Source: Thermodesulfobacteriota bacterium (GTDB lineage: Bacteria > Desulfobacterota > UBA8473). From it: DNA of 64,000 nucleotides. This document shows positions 1-8,601 of the stretch, piece after piece; position 1 is the stretch's first letter; every line of letters begins with the position of its first letter. A program made the translations under genes and the position numbers. Location of the stretch: positions 124,001 through 188,000 of the forward strand of contig JBFLWQ010000002.1 of the NCBI GenBank assembly GCA_040757775.1. Reading direction: 5' to 3'. The notes under the pieces were generated by a model. The model searched no databases and was not told the origin of the DNA. It saw only the letters and a list, made by a program, of their open reading frames with translations.

Positions 1-641
1 TTTTTAATATTCCACATTATAACAGGGCTAAATATTAAAAGGGCAATAACTAATGATATATAAGGTTCTTTACGGGTAAGCCAAAACCTATTCTTTTCAG
101 ACAATAGGAGAAAAATAAAAACAGAGGGGAATAAAAAAAGGGCGTTGTATTTACTTAAGAGTCCTAAACCTGCCACGCAACCTGCCAGATACCACAAAGA
201 CGACTTCTCTTCTTTTACAGCCCTGTAAAGAAGATAAAGAGCTATAACCCAGCAGAGCCCCAGAGGAGTATCCGGCAGTATAAGTATTGCCTCTAATACA
301 CTAAATACCGGTGTTAAATTCAGCAAAAGAGCTGAAAAAAAGCCTACCCTATTATCGTTGAAAATGTCTTTTGCAAGAAGGAAAACAAAAATAGAGGTAA
401 AGAAAAAAAATATTACAGCCCCAATTCTGACTGAGAATTCATTTATCCCTCCAATTTTTGTAAACATAGCTATCAGGTAAGCAACCATGGGGGGATGGTC
501 AAAGTATGAGAGACCTAAATATTGAGACCATGCAAAATAATGTGCCTCATCGTCTCCCAGACCAATCTTTCCTATGACACTCAGTCTAAGCACAGTTGTA
601 ACTATAAGCAGGATAAAGAATAACTTTTTATATCTTTCCAT
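1..641 (-). CDS. GT39/ArnT-like membrane glycosyltransferase, 3' part missing at left edge
   Basis: An open frame of 213 codons starts at the ATG at 641 and runs off the left edge. The N-terminus is one hydrophobic helix, then GDDEAHYFAWSQYLG (about residues 29-43) and YFDHPP (46-51), followed by further hydrophobic segments. The Asp-Asp-Glu after the first membrane helix is the acidic catalytic motif of the PMT/ArnT (GT39) fold, whose members move sugars from polyprenyl-phosphate donors on the periplasmic face. An AAGGA lies just before the start, which overlaps the last 14 bases of the heptosyltransferase gene, so the two are probably translated together. As last gene of the LPS cluster it may decorate lipid A or core, or a glycan or protein. 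The C-terminal half is not visible, so the acceptor cannot be judged. Confidence 0.75.
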   Translation of the reverse strand, partial: MERYKKLFFILLIVTTVLRLSVIGKIGLGDDEAHYFAWSQYLGLSYFDHPPMVAYLIAMFTKIGGINEFSVRIGAVIFFFFTSIFVFLLAKDIFNDNRVGFFSALLLNLTPVFSVLEAILILPDTPLGLCWVIALYLLYRAVKEEKSSLWYLAGCVAGLGLLSKYNALFLFPSVFIFLLLSEKNRFWLTRKEPYISLVIALLIFSPVIMWNIK

Positions 642-1746
642 TGTCCTTAAGCAGGTCTACCACAGCCTGGTAAACCTCCTCCAGGCCTATTGTATTCATG
701 CAGTTAATTTCCTTATTACATTCCCTTTTATAACAGGGGCTACATTCCAGTTTCGAAAGTATCTTCCTGCCCCTACCGTAGAGTTCAATCTCTTGAGCAC
801 AGGTGGGCCCAAAAATAGCAACTACAAGTTTTCCAAGTGCTATAGCTATGTGCATAGCAATGCTATCACCACTTACCACCATATCGCAGAGATTTATCAG
901 GGAAGAGAATTGTTGCAGGGAGTTATCACAACCAGTATCATAAACAAGATTCCCAACCCTTGAGTATATCTCCCTGTTCCGTTTAACTTCATTAGGGCCA
1001 CCCAGAAGAATTATCTTCCCATTTATCTCTGAACTTATAGTTTTAATCAATTCGACAAAGCCATCAACTGTCCATGCCTTATTTGCAAATATATCTCCTG
1101 CACCAGTATTCAATCCAACAATTAAAGCATCTCCACTAATTCCATGCCTTAATAAAAATGACCTGGCATAATCCATATCTTTATCAGGGATGGTCAGGAT
1201 GTATTCATCCTGCTGGTATTTTAACCTTGATGCCTCATATATCAACTCAGGATAAGTTTTGGCGTTAATCTCAAATTTTAATGGGTCGGATAGACCTAAT
1301 TTAACCAGGTACAAACTTTCTTCATTTAAAGGAAAGAGATTACCTTCGGGACTCATTCCAAAACCTAATTTTTCTTTTGCCCTGACCTTTATAGCCAAAG
1401 CGGTTGCTCGCGGTTCTTTGTCGAGACACAAAAGCAAATCAAATTTTTCTACTTCCAGTCGGAGGATGGTTTCGACATTAAAAACCAATAGCCTATCTAT
1501 CAATGGATTCTCTTTAAGCAAACCATATGCGTTTTCGTCAGTTAACCATGTAATATGGCTTTCGGGATACTTCCTCTTAAACCCTCTTAAAACAGGGGTG
1601 GTTCTCAATACATCTCCCATAGCAGCCAATTTTATTATCAATATCCGTCTACCCATTGGTGTGTATTTATCACAATCTTCGCATAGCAATTTGTATCTGC
1701 ATGGTTTTTCACCTACAAAGTGCTTGCAATCGAGCCTTAGTTTCAT
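628..1746 (-). CDS. Glycosyltransferase family 9 (LPS heptosyltransferase-like)
   Basis: A cytoplasmic GT9 enzyme of the ADP-heptose:LPS heptosyltransferase type, adding sugars to the inner core. IIKLAAMGDVLRTTPVLRGF is the family's N-terminal acceptor loop, and VVSGDSIAMHIAIALGK near the C-terminus is the nucleotide-sugar site. A stretch of about 30 residues precedes the GT9 domain and carries four cysteines (DCKHF, PCRYK, LCEDC), with three more near the C-terminus (CSPCYKREC); this could bind a metal, by inference. I prefer the ATG at 1746 (MKLRLDCKHF). A GTG-free alternative ATG at 1767 adds seven residues but has a purine-rich GAGAGG abutting it. The 3' end overlaps the GT39 gene. It lies downstream of lptF and lpxB. 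Confidence 0.85.
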   Translation of the reverse strand: MKLRLDCKHFVGEKPCRYKLLCEDCDKYTPMGRRILIIKLAAMGDVLRTTPVLRGFKRKYPESHITWLTDENAYGLLKENPLIDRLLVFNVETILRLEVEKFDLLLCLDKEPRATALAIKVRAKEKLGFGMSPEGNLFPLNEESLYLVKLGLSDPLKFEINAKTYPELIYEASRLKYQQDEYILTIPDKDMDYARSFLLRHGISGDALIVGLNTGAGDIFANKAWTVDGFVELIKTISSEINGKIILLGGPNEVKRNREIYSRVGNLVYDTGCDNSLQQFSSLINLCDMVVSGDSIAMHIAIALGKLVVAIFGPTCAQEIELYGRGRKILSKLECSPCYKRECNKEINCMNTIGLEEVYQAVVDLLKDNGKI

Positions 1747-1795
1747 CTTTTTCCCATCCAATCCCATCCTCTCTTTTCAAAAAAGGGAGGCTAAA

Positions 1796-1822
1796 CTAAA
1801 TTCCCCCTTTTAAAGGGGGATA
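1796..1822. repeat. Short intergenic palindrome (C5T3/A3G5)
   Basis: A 17-bp palindrome at 1803-1819, CCCCCTTTTAAAGGGGG, lies between lptF and the glycosyltransferase gene. It could be a folded element in the transcript or a relic of a dispersed repeat. No T-run terminator follows on either strand, so I do not call a terminator. Confidence 0.5.
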
Positions 1823-1887
1823 TCTGAAAAGGGCAATATAAATAAGCTCAGTTAAAAGTGTCTTCTAACGTGATTACAATCTCTAAT

Positions 1888-3051
1888 TTAGTGTTTAAAT
1901 CCAACTTTATATAAAATACGTTCCATCCACACTACAAAATTAATGGGCAAATCATTGGCTGTTTTGTATAACATGTATATTCCTAATATACCAATGAAAA
2001 AATTTGGCGCCCATAATGCGATGGGGAGAGGGATCTCACCATTCTTGGCTAAAATCTCTCCAAATGTAAGGAAAACATAGTAGGTCAGTATTACTCCCAG
2101 ACTAAGTATAAATCCCCAAAATTTGCTGGATGGTCTGGATTGTATACCTAATGGAATTGCAACTAAACCAAATACTAAACAGGCAAAAGGTAGAGAGAAC
2201 TTTTCATATAGTACCTGTAAAGGATGGTAAAGGTTCTTCTTTTTTCCTCTTAACTCTTCAATCTTTCTTTTTAGTTCACCGATTGACATTGCACTGTATT
2301 CCTTGGTAAAGTCCCCTTGCTCTTTTATAATCGTTCCTAAGTCCAGGTTTATATCGTAAGTACTGAAACCGATCTCCTGATATGTATTCAAATCCTTACT
2401 TGCCCTATGAATCTTCCCATCAATCAATCTCAAAGTAATAATGAGAGATTTTGGATCAGAGATTAGGTAGCCCTCTCTGGCAACAATAGTATTGGGTTCC
2501 CCTGTTTCCCCTTTTTCAGAAACTAAAATTCCTTTTAGTTTTTCACCCCTGACAGCTATTTCATTCACATAAAGAACCAACCCCTTAAAGTCACTGCTGA
2601 ATGTCCTCTCTTTTATACCAATGTTTACCTTGCTTCTGGCGATATTGAAGATCAACTCACTGGTAGAGCTGTTCCCCCAGGGAAGGGCATAAACTGCCAC
2701 AAAGGTAGTTAAGACCGAACAAACCAGAGAGAAAATCATTATCGGAGCAACCAGCTGGTATATGCCTATTCCAGATACCTTCATTGCAGTAATCTCATTA
2801 TCTCCAGAAAGTCTTCCAAGGGCAGCTAAAACCGCCATTAATAGAGCCATGGGAAGGGTAAACACAAGAAAGGACGGTATGGCATACAGAATTAACTTTG
2901 AAATGTCAATAAGTTTTACTCCTTTATTTACCACCAATTCAGTTAATCGTAAGATACTGTTCATTAAAAAAATGAAGGTAAATATCAAAAGCCCAATAAA
3001 AAAAGGCCCCATAATCTCTTTTATAAGATAAAAACTTATAGTCCTTTTCAT
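1888..3051 (-). CDS. lptF: LptF-type LPS export permease
   Basis: Inner-membrane permease of the LptB2FG exporter, which extracts LPS from the inner membrane and passes it to the periplasmic bridge. The 387-residue protein has the family layout: a helix near residues 13-35, helices near 50-82 and 98-125, a large periplasmic beta-jellyroll domain (about 130-270) and three C-terminal helices (about 285-370). The start (MKRTISFYLIKEIMGPFF) is typical of LptF rather than LptG. Only one permease gene is present here; LptG and LptB must be elsewhere. It follows lpxB by 33 bases in the same transcript. The ATG at 3051 is the only sensible start. Confidence 0.88.
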   Translation of the reverse strand: MKRTISFYLIKEIMGPFFIGLLIFTFIFLMNSILRLTELVVNKGVKLIDISKLILYAIPSFLVFTLPMALLMAVLAALGRLSGDNEITAMKVSGIGIYQLVAPIMIFSLVCSVLTTFVAVYALPWGNSSTSELIFNIARSKVNIGIKERTFSSDFKGLVLYVNEIAVRGEKLKGILVSEKGETGEPNTIVAREGYLISDPKSLIITLRLIDGKIHRASKDLNTYQEIGFSTYDINLDLGTIIKEQGDFTKEYSAMSIGELKRKIEELRGKKKNLYHPLQVLYEKFSLPFACLVFGLVAIPLGIQSRPSSKFWGFILSLGVILTYYVFLTFGEILAKNGEIPLPIALWAPNFFIGILGIYMLYKTANDLPINFVVWMERILYKVGFKH

Positions 3052-3084
3052 CGAATTATCACTATCTTTTCATGCTTAATTACT

Positions 3085-4266
3085 CTATGTCAAATGTAAA
3101 GGCTCAATTCCCATCATTCCTGTAGCTATTCTGGCAGCCTTAAAAGAAGCTCCGGGGGCACCCAGTTTCTCCTTAACCCAAGTTAATTCATTTTTGATCC
3201 TGGAATACAACTCACTATCTTCGAGGATTTTAAGGACTTCGTCTGCTATTCGCTCTGGAGTAACATCATGCTGGATTAATTCAGATACAACTCTTCTCTG
3301 TGCCACCAAGTTTACCAGTCCAATATTCTCAACCTTTATCATCAACTTACCGATCAAATACGTCAAAGGAGAAACTTTATACAGGATAACCATGGGAGAA
3401 TTAATTATGGCAGCTTCCAGAGTAGCTGTTCCGGAAGCCACTATTACTACCCTGGATATATTTATAGCGTCATAACTGTTATCTGTAATAACATTGACCC
3501 TTACGGTGTTACAGGTGTTACCGATGATTTTTTCTATTTGGATTTTATTTATAGTAGAGGCAACCGGTAATACGAACTGCAGGCTTCCCAGTCTCTTGTT
3601 TAATATCTCAGCAGCTTTTAACATTTCGGGCAGAAGAAGTCTAACCTCGCTCTTCCTGCTTCCAGGAAACAACCCTATGGTTATCCTATCCTTGTCAAGG
3701 TTAAATCTCTCTAAGGCTTTCTCTCTGGAAAACTTCGGTTTTGCAATATCAATCAAAGGATGTCCCACAAATTCAACATCAATCCTTTGTTCTTCATAAA
3801 AAGAGGCTTCGAAAGGGAGAATTACTAACAGTTTATTCACCAGTCTGGCAATTTTTTTCACTCTCCTCCTTCTCCATGCCCACACCTGTGGGCTAATATA
3901 GTATAGAACCGGGATACCTCTTTTTCTGGCAAACTTTGCAAGGTGAAGATTAAAATCCGGGTAATCAATCAAAATTACCAGGTCTGGTTGGTTTACCTTC
4001 AGCGATTTTTTCAACTTTCTAAATGCTCTTATTATCGTCTTTAATTTGGAGAATACCTCCATAACCCCAACTACCGCCATGTCAGAGGAATCAAACAGAA
4101 TATTAACGCCTGCCTCCTTTATTCTTTGCCCTCCGACACCATAGAAATGTACATTAGGGGTAAATTCCTTTATAGCCTTAATTAAACTAGAGCCATGAAG
4201 ATCCGCAGAAGCCTCTCCTGCTACTACCAAAATTCTCTTTGAAGGCTTATCCATTTTATTGCCCAA
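3085..4266 (-). CDS. lpxB: Lipid-A-disaccharide synthase
   Basis: A GT19 glycosyltransferase that condenses UDP-2,3-diacyl-sugar with lipid X-type acceptor to give the beta-1,6 lipid A disaccharide on the inner face of the inner membrane. Typical motifs: VVAGEASADLHGSSLIKAI near the N-terminus, LVILIDYPDFNL and YYISPQVWAWRRRR in the middle, GLFPGSRKSEV (about 200) and the donor-site VASGTATLEAA (about 280). Its 393 residues are a usual length. The ORF begins at 4266 (MGNKMDKPSKRIL); M5 at 4254 is an alternative. It is separated from gnnB by a repeat element. If the upstream GnnA/GnnB pair is active, its substrates would be amide-linked diacyl sugars. Confidence 0.93.
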   Translation of the reverse strand: MGNKMDKPSKRILVVAGEASADLHGSSLIKAIKEFTPNVHFYGVGGQRIKEAGVNILFDSSDMAVVGVMEVFSKLKTIIRAFRKLKKSLKVNQPDLVILIDYPDFNLHLAKFARKRGIPVLYYISPQVWAWRRRRVKKIARLVNKLLVILPFEASFYEEQRIDVEFVGHPLIDIAKPKFSREKALERFNLDKDRITIGLFPGSRKSEVRLLLPEMLKAAEILNKRLGSLQFVLPVASTINKIQIEKIIGNTCNTVRVNVITDNSYDAINISRVVIVASGTATLEAAIINSPMVILYKVSPLTYLIGKLMIKVENIGLVNLVAQRRVVSELIQHDVTPERIADEVLKILEDSELYSRIKNELTWVKEKLGAPGASFKAARIATGMMGIEPLHLT

Positions 4267-4274
4267 AAGGGTCC

Positions 4275-4386
4275 CAGGGGTCGAGGGTTCTAGGGTTCAA
4301 GTGTTTAAAGTATTTATAGCTTCGATCACTCGACCCCTTGACTCCTTGAATCCTTGAACCCTCAAACCATCGGCTTTAGCCGATGG
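4275..4386. repeat. Dispersed palindromic element, copy 1, between lpxB and gnnB
   Basis: Left arm 4279-4301 (TCGAGGGTTCTAGGGTTCAA) and right arm 4344-4365 (CTTGAATCCTTGAACCCTC) are imperfect inverted repeats. A perfect 9-bp-stem hairpin, CCATCGGCT-TT-AGCCGATGG, follows at 4367-4386. The stop codon of gnnB (4376-4378) lies in the middle of this hairpin. Copies with the same order of parts are at 38501-38617 and, decayed, at 42064-42098. Lone arm-like pieces occur at 8144, 10296, 19622 and 36907. Confidence 0.75.
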
Positions 4387-5542
4387 TAGTTGACATTGCA
4401 TTTTTTATTGTTTTACAGACTATCTGGATATGCTCTTCTGTCAACTCGGGGTACATAGGTAGTGACAATACTTCAAGAGATGCCGATTCACTGTTCCTCA
4501 GGTCATCTGCATTGAAGCCTAAACTCTTAAACACTGGTTGTTGGTGAAGGGGAAGAGGATAGTAAACAGCCGAAGCAATACCCTCATCTCTAAGGTATTT
4601 TGTTAATTTATCTCTATATCTGGTTCTAATCGTATACTGGTGATATACATGTTTAACATCCCTATCCTCATAGGGTGTTATTATATCTACCTCCCTAAGG
4701 TAATCATTATAAAGACTGGCATTTTTGCGACGTAACTCATTGAATTTATTTATTTTCCCTAGCTTTACCCTCAGGATTGCTGATTGGATCTCATCAAGCC
4801 TGCTATTGAAACCCATCTCAAGATAATAGTACTTCATCTTACTTCCATGGTTTCGCAGGATTCTAATCTTATCTGCCAGGTCTTGACTATCGGTAATAAT
4901 CATACCTCCATCACCGTAACAACCCAGGTTTTTGCTTGGGAAAAAGCTGAGGCATCCAATCTCGCCAAAAGTCCCCACTTTTCTCCCTTTGTATTCAGAA
5001 CCAAATGCCTGAGCACAATCCTCTATAAGTACAAGATTGTACTTACTGCATAGATTTACAATGTGCTCCATATCCGCAGATTGTCCATAAAGATGGACGG
5101 GTAGAATAGCCCTTATCTGATTTCCATTTTCCTTATTTATTAATATTTTCTCTTTCTCATTAAAGGATGTTTTTTTATCGATAAATTCTTTAATCTTTTC
5201 AGGGGCAATATTATATGTCCTGGGATCTATATCCACAAATATTGGGGTCGCTCCTACAGAAACAATGGTTTCTACAGTGGAAACAAAGGTAAAGGGGGTA
5301 GTTATTACATCGTGTCCTTTTCTTACCCCACACGCAAGAAGTGCCAGGTGTAACGCATCAGTACCTGATGCAAGACCAACAGCATATTTCACTCCTAAGT
5401 AAGACGCAATTTCTTTCTCAAGTTTCTCTACTGACGGGCCTAAAATGAAGTTCCCATCCTCCAACACTTCTTTAATAGCCCTGTCAATTTCATCCTTAAT
5501 TATTTCATACTGAACTTTGAGATTAACCATAGAAATCAGCAT
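4376..5542 (-). CDS. gnnB: PLP-dependent sugar aminotransferase (DegT family), GnnB-like
   Basis: A DegT/DnrJ/EryC1/StrS aminotransferase. GTDALHLALLA lies near residue 60, Asp175 (IEDCAQAFG) stacks on PLP, and Lys204 in FFPSKNLG forms the Schiff base. Neighbours decide the function. It follows a Gfo/Idh oxidoreductase and the pair sits between lpxA and lpxB, as gnnA-gnnB do in Acidithiobacillus ferrooxidans. There GnnB transaminates UDP-3-keto-GlcNAc to UDP-GlcNAc3N, the precursor of amide-linked lipid A. The start at 5542 has AAGGAG five bases upstream and is better than the internal ATG at 5530; it overlaps the end of gnnA by 20 bases. The stop codon is inside a repeat hairpin, so the last residues may be repeat-derived. 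Confidence 0.8.
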   Translation of the reverse strand: MLISMVNLKVQYEIIKDEIDRAIKEVLEDGNFILGPSVEKLEKEIASYLGVKYAVGLASGTDALHLALLACGVRKGHDVITTPFTFVSTVETIVSVGATPIFVDIDPRTYNIAPEKIKEFIDKKTSFNEKEKILINKENGNQIRAILPVHLYGQSADMEHIVNLCSKYNLVLIEDCAQAFGSEYKGRKVGTFGEIGCLSFFPSKNLGCYGDGGMIITDSQDLADKIRILRNHGSKMKYYYLEMGFNSRLDEIQSAILRVKLGKINKFNELRRKNASLYNDYLREVDIITPYEDRDVKHVYHQYTIRTRYRDKLTKYLRDEGIASAVYYPLPLHQQPVFKSLGFNADDLRNSESASLEVLSLPMYPELTEEHIQIVCKTIKNAMSTTIG

Positions 5543-6491
5543 AAATTCTCCTTAACCGGTCAATTTGTTCTAAAATCCGTAAGGCTGCAGAAAGTGCCCT
5601 TTTAGCATCGGTCCCGGATACCAAGGGTGGTTTCCTGGTGTTAACTGAATCGATAAAAGATTTAATCTCTTCTTCCAGAGAGTCCCTTGCGTTTATTTCC
5701 ACATTGCTAGCCACAATTTTAGGTAAACCACCATTTTCTTTTCCATTTTCAATCTTATTATAGATATCAACCTTTCTTGAGACAAAATCTATGGAGATAT
5801 AGGCATCTGGTTGAAATATGCGAATCTTTCTCATAGTCTTTTCTGAAACCCGGCTGGCAGTAATATTAGCTACACAACCATTGACAAAAGTTATCCTGGC
5901 ATTGGCTATATCTATCTTAGGAGAAATCACAGGGACACCCACGGCATCAATAATATCTATATCAGAATTAACAATACTCAATATGATATCAAGATCATGG
6001 ATCATCAGATCCAGAACCACATCTACATCGGTGGCTCTTTCGGTAAAGAAGCTCAATCTGTGGGATTCAATGAACATAGGATTATTTAAAACATCTTCTA
6101 TAGCAACAATAGCTGAGTTATATCTTTCTAAATGTCCAACCTGAAATATTAGATTTTTCTTCTCAGCCATCTCTATTAAAGAATCTGCCTCTTCAACAGT
6201 TGTAGCAACAGGTTTTTCAAGCAAAACATCTATACCATTACTAAAGAAATCCTTGGCAACTCTGTAATGCAATTTGGTTGGAACAGCAATGCTTACTGCC
6301 TGTACTTCACCGAAAAGATCAGAGTAGTCAAAAAAAGCCCTTGTATTAAAACGATTGGCAATCTCCATTGCCCTTGCATGATTAATGTCAACTACCCCAA
6401 TCAGATTGACCCCTGATAGGTTTGAATACTTCTCCGCATGATATTGGCCTAGATACCCTACCCCTACTACGCCAACTCTTATATCTTCCAT
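5523..6491 (-). CDS. gnnA: Gfo/Idh/MocA NAD(P)-dependent sugar oxidoreductase, GnnA-like
   Basis: A 322-residue oxidoreductase with the Rossmann start VGVVGVGYLGQYHAEKY, the family signature EKPVATT (about 92-98) and GHLERYN (about 119-125). By analogy to GnnA it would oxidise the 3-hydroxyl of UDP-GlcNAc to the 3-keto sugar that the next gene aminates. Genes of this kind next to lpxA are often annotated only as 'Gfo/Idh oxidoreductase'. The 20-base overlap with the aminotransferase argues for a stoichiometric pair. It begins 20 bases after lpxI. The family is diverse, so the substrate assignment rests on context. Confidence 0.78.
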   Translation of the reverse strand: MEDIRVGVVGVGYLGQYHAEKYSNLSGVNLIGVVDINHARAMEIANRFNTRAFFDYSDLFGEVQAVSIAVPTKLHYRVAKDFFSNGIDVLLEKPVATTVEEADSLIEMAEKKNLIFQVGHLERYNSAIVAIEDVLNNPMFIESHRLSFFTERATDVDVVLDLMIHDLDIILSIVNSDIDIIDAVGVPVISPKIDIANARITFVNGCVANITASRVSEKTMRKIRIFQPDAYISIDFVSRKVDIYNKIENGKENGGLPKIVASNVEINARDSLEEEIKSFIDSVNTRKPPLVSGTDAKRALSAALRILEQIDRLRRIYADFYG

Positions 6492-6511
6492 TTTTACCCC
6501 AGTATTTGAGG

Positions 6512-7321
6512 TTAGATTGCTACAATTGAAATGCCTTCCTCGTCAGCAAACCTAATCATTTCCTCCTTTTCCAGGATGATTGTATTGCCGGCTTCTATAG
6601 CCAGCACTGCCCCCTTGACCTCCTTTAAAGAACGAATTGTTTCCATTCCAACTACCGGGATGTCAAAACGCATATCCTGATTAGGCTTGCTTACTTTTAC
6701 AACAACTACTTGCCCATTTCCTAACCTTCCTCCCCGTTTGATAGTTTCATCAGTCCCCTCTATAGCTTCAACCGCCAGGATTACTTGATCTTTGACAACA
6801 ACGGTTTGCCCAATATCCAGCTTACCAACACCCTTTGCAATATCCCATCCAAAAGTTATATCCTTGTATTGATTCTTGGTTGGTACCCCTTTCGTAAGCA
6901 CCCCTTTTGGGGCTAAAATCGAAGGAAGGTAACGGGCAGAGCTCTGAACATTTATCCCTTCTTTTTCTAATACCTTTGCAAAAGAACGTAATAATAAATC
7001 GTCTTTCTTATGCGCCAATTTTGACAGAAGGGATATTGCCCTGGCATCAGGTTTTATCCCGGAAAACATTGATGCCTTGGTTATCCCCCCGACCATTACT
7101 ACATTACTGATCTGTTCCTCCTTAAATATTTCGATTAGTTTTTGAAGTTGTCCCACATCAATCCAGAAGATTCTGTCAACATATTCTTCAAGGTTACTAA
7201 GGGTTTCTCCTCTATGAGCAACAGCGGTTACCTTTAAATTCTTTTGCCCTAAAACCTGGGCAAATACAATGGGCAAATTCCCATTTCCAGCAATTAAGCC
7301 GATCTTTTCCATCATCGACAA
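6512..7321 (-). CDS. lpxI: UDP-2,3-diacylglucosamine pyrophosphatase LpxI
   Basis: A DUF1009-type protein that cleaves UDP-2,3-diacylglucosamine to lipid X and UMP. It is the non-homologous replacement for LpxH in many proteobacteria outside the gamma and beta classes. Its 269 residues match LpxI, with the N-terminal IGLIAGNGNLPIVFA and the C-terminal catalytic-domain segments GWDIAKGVGKLDIGQTVVV, EGTDETIKRGG and RFDIPVVGMETI. The start overlaps the end of lpxA by 10 bases (7321, or M4 at 7312-7315 region). It completes lpxD-fabZ-lpxA-lpxI-gnnAB-lpxB in one operon. Confidence 0.9.
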   Translation of the reverse strand: MSMMEKIGLIAGNGNLPIVFAQVLGQKNLKVTAVAHRGETLSNLEEYVDRIFWIDVGQLQKLIEIFKEEQISNVVMVGGITKASMFSGIKPDARAISLLSKLAHKKDDLLLRSFAKVLEKEGINVQSSARYLPSILAPKGVLTKGVPTKNQYKDITFGWDIAKGVGKLDIGQTVVVKDQVILAVEAIEGTDETIKRGGRLGNGQVVVVKVSKPNQDMRFDIPVVGMETIRSLKEVKGAVLAIEAGNTIILEKEEMIRFADEEGISIVAI

Positions 7322-8082
7322 ATACCTCTTTCAGATTTTCGAATAAACTCTACAAAACCGTTAACCTCTTCTGAATCAGGAAGTTCGAGCTTCACTTTCT
7401 CTAATGCATTATTCAGGGTCATGCCTGATCTAAATATAATCTTATATGCCTTCTTAAGGTTGTTTATTGTGGCTTCGGGGAAATTGTTCCTCTTAAGCCC
7501 TGTAATATTCAGACCAAATAATCTAGCTCTGTTGCCCACAGCCATAACATAAGGAGGAACATTCTTAGAAACCGCGGAGGCACCCCCAATAATGGAATAA
7601 GCCCCAATCCTGACAAACTGATGGACGGCAACTAACCCACCAATAATTGCAAAGTCTTCTATCTCGATATGTCCAGCGAGGGTAGCAGCATTGGCCATTA
7701 TGATATTACTTCCTATTTTACAGTCATGGGCTATATGGCAATATGCCATAAGAAAGTTATTGTTCCCTATCGTTGTTACCCCTCCACCGTGGGAGGATGC
7801 CCTGTTTATGGTTACAAACTCTCTGATAATATTATCATCACCAATGATTAAATCAGATTTTTCCCCTTTAAACTTCAAATCCTGCGGAGGGGTCCCAATG
7901 GATACAAATTGATATATATGACACCGCTCCCCTATCTGTGTGAATTTTTCTATTGTTACATGAGAACTTACATTTGTATCCTTGCCAATCTTGACATTCT
8001 CGGCTATTATAGAATATGGTCCTATTTTCACCCCTTCATCTAACTCTGCCTTTGGATGAACAATCGCTGTTGTATGTATCAT
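7312..8082 (-). CDS. lpxA: UDP-GlcNAc (or UDP-GlcNAc3N) acyltransferase
   Basis: Trimeric left-handed beta-helix enzyme for the first acylation of lipid A. Hexapeptide repeats fill residues 1-190, followed by the C-terminal helical domain (GLNITGLKRNNFPEA). The catalytic His119 is in CHIAHDC, matching His125 of the E. coli protein, and AGHIEIEDFAIIGG and AVHQFVRIGAYSIIGG are conserved. It has 256 residues against 262 in E. coli. With gnnAB just downstream, the natural acceptor may be the 3-amino sugar, giving an amide; residues selecting amine over hydroxyl were not resolved by eye. Confidence 0.93.
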   Translation of the reverse strand: MIHTTAIVHPKAELDEGVKIGPYSIIAENVKIGKDTNVSSHVTIEKFTQIGERCHIYQFVSIGTPPQDLKFKGEKSDLIIGDDNIIREFVTINRASSHGGGVTTIGNNNFLMAYCHIAHDCKIGSNIIMANAATLAGHIEIEDFAIIGGLVAVHQFVRIGAYSIIGGASAVSKNVPPYVMAVGNRARLFGLNITGLKRNNFPEATINNLKKAYKIIFRSGMTLNNALEKVKLELPDSEEVNGFVEFIRKSERGICR

Positions 8083-8143
8083 TTTGTAAAAATTCCTTTC
8101 CCTATTAATGGTTCTTCTCCCAATTAGTTGGAAGAAAGGGGTA

Positions 8144-8165
8144 GCAGGATTCGAGGGTTCAAGTG
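8144..8165. repeat. Arm-like fragment of the dispersed element
   Basis: GCAGGATTCGAGGGTTCAAG between lpxA and fabZ matches the left arm of the element at 4275-4386 and 38501-38617 but has no hairpin. It abuts the fabZ stop codon at 8166. Confidence 0.5.
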
Positions 8166-8600
8166 TTACTTATTAGATATTATACCCTGCAATTCACCTT
8201 CAGCAACCAAAGATTCCCCTACGAACGCCTTCCCACTAAATCTCCACAGGAAACTTCTCTGTTTAATTACCTCTACTTCAAACCTTACTTGATCGCCTGG
8301 TAATACAGGTTTTCTAAATTTAACCTTATCTATGCTAGAAAAGTAAAAATTCTTGTTTTTAACCCTTTCAGGTTCATAACTCAAAGCTAGGACTCCCCCA
8401 GCCTGAGCCATTGCCTCAATTAACAAAACTCCTGGCATAATAGGGTAATCAGGAAAATGCCCTTGGAAAAAAAGTTCATTAAAAGTAAGATTTTTTATAC
8501 CTACAACCCTTTTTCCCTTTTCCATTTCTAATATCCTATCAATTAAAAGAAAGGGGTACCTATGGGGCAAAACTTTCATAATATCTCTAATGTCTAACAT
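8166..8600 (-). CDS. fabZ: (3R)-hydroxyacyl-ACP dehydratase
   Basis: A hot-dog-fold dehydratase of type II fatty acid synthesis. It competes with LpxA and LpxD for 3-hydroxyacyl-ACP, so its place between lpxD and lpxA is a classic arrangement. The catalytic pair is His48 (GHFPDYPIMPG) and Glu62 (LIEAMAQAGG). I place the start at 8600 (MLDIRDIMKVLPHRYP), where GGAGGG sits six bases upstream and the lpxD stop is one base away. The longer frame to 8618 would put the ribosome site inside the gene. Predicted length is 144 residues, normal for FabZ. Confidence 0.93.
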   Translation of the reverse strand: MLDIRDIMKVLPHRYPFLLIDRILEMEKGKRVVGIKNLTFNELFFQGHFPDYPIMPGVLLIEAMAQAGGVLALSYEPERVKNKNFYFSSIDKVKFRKPVLPGDQVRFEVEVIKQRSFLWRFSGKAFVGESLVAEGELQGIISNK

Positions 8601-8601
8601 T

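Noticed and set aside
574-963. Plus-strand open frame over the heptosyltransferase gene
   Set aside because: Low-complexity translation with no family likeness, antisense to a convincing GT9 gene; a shadow frame.
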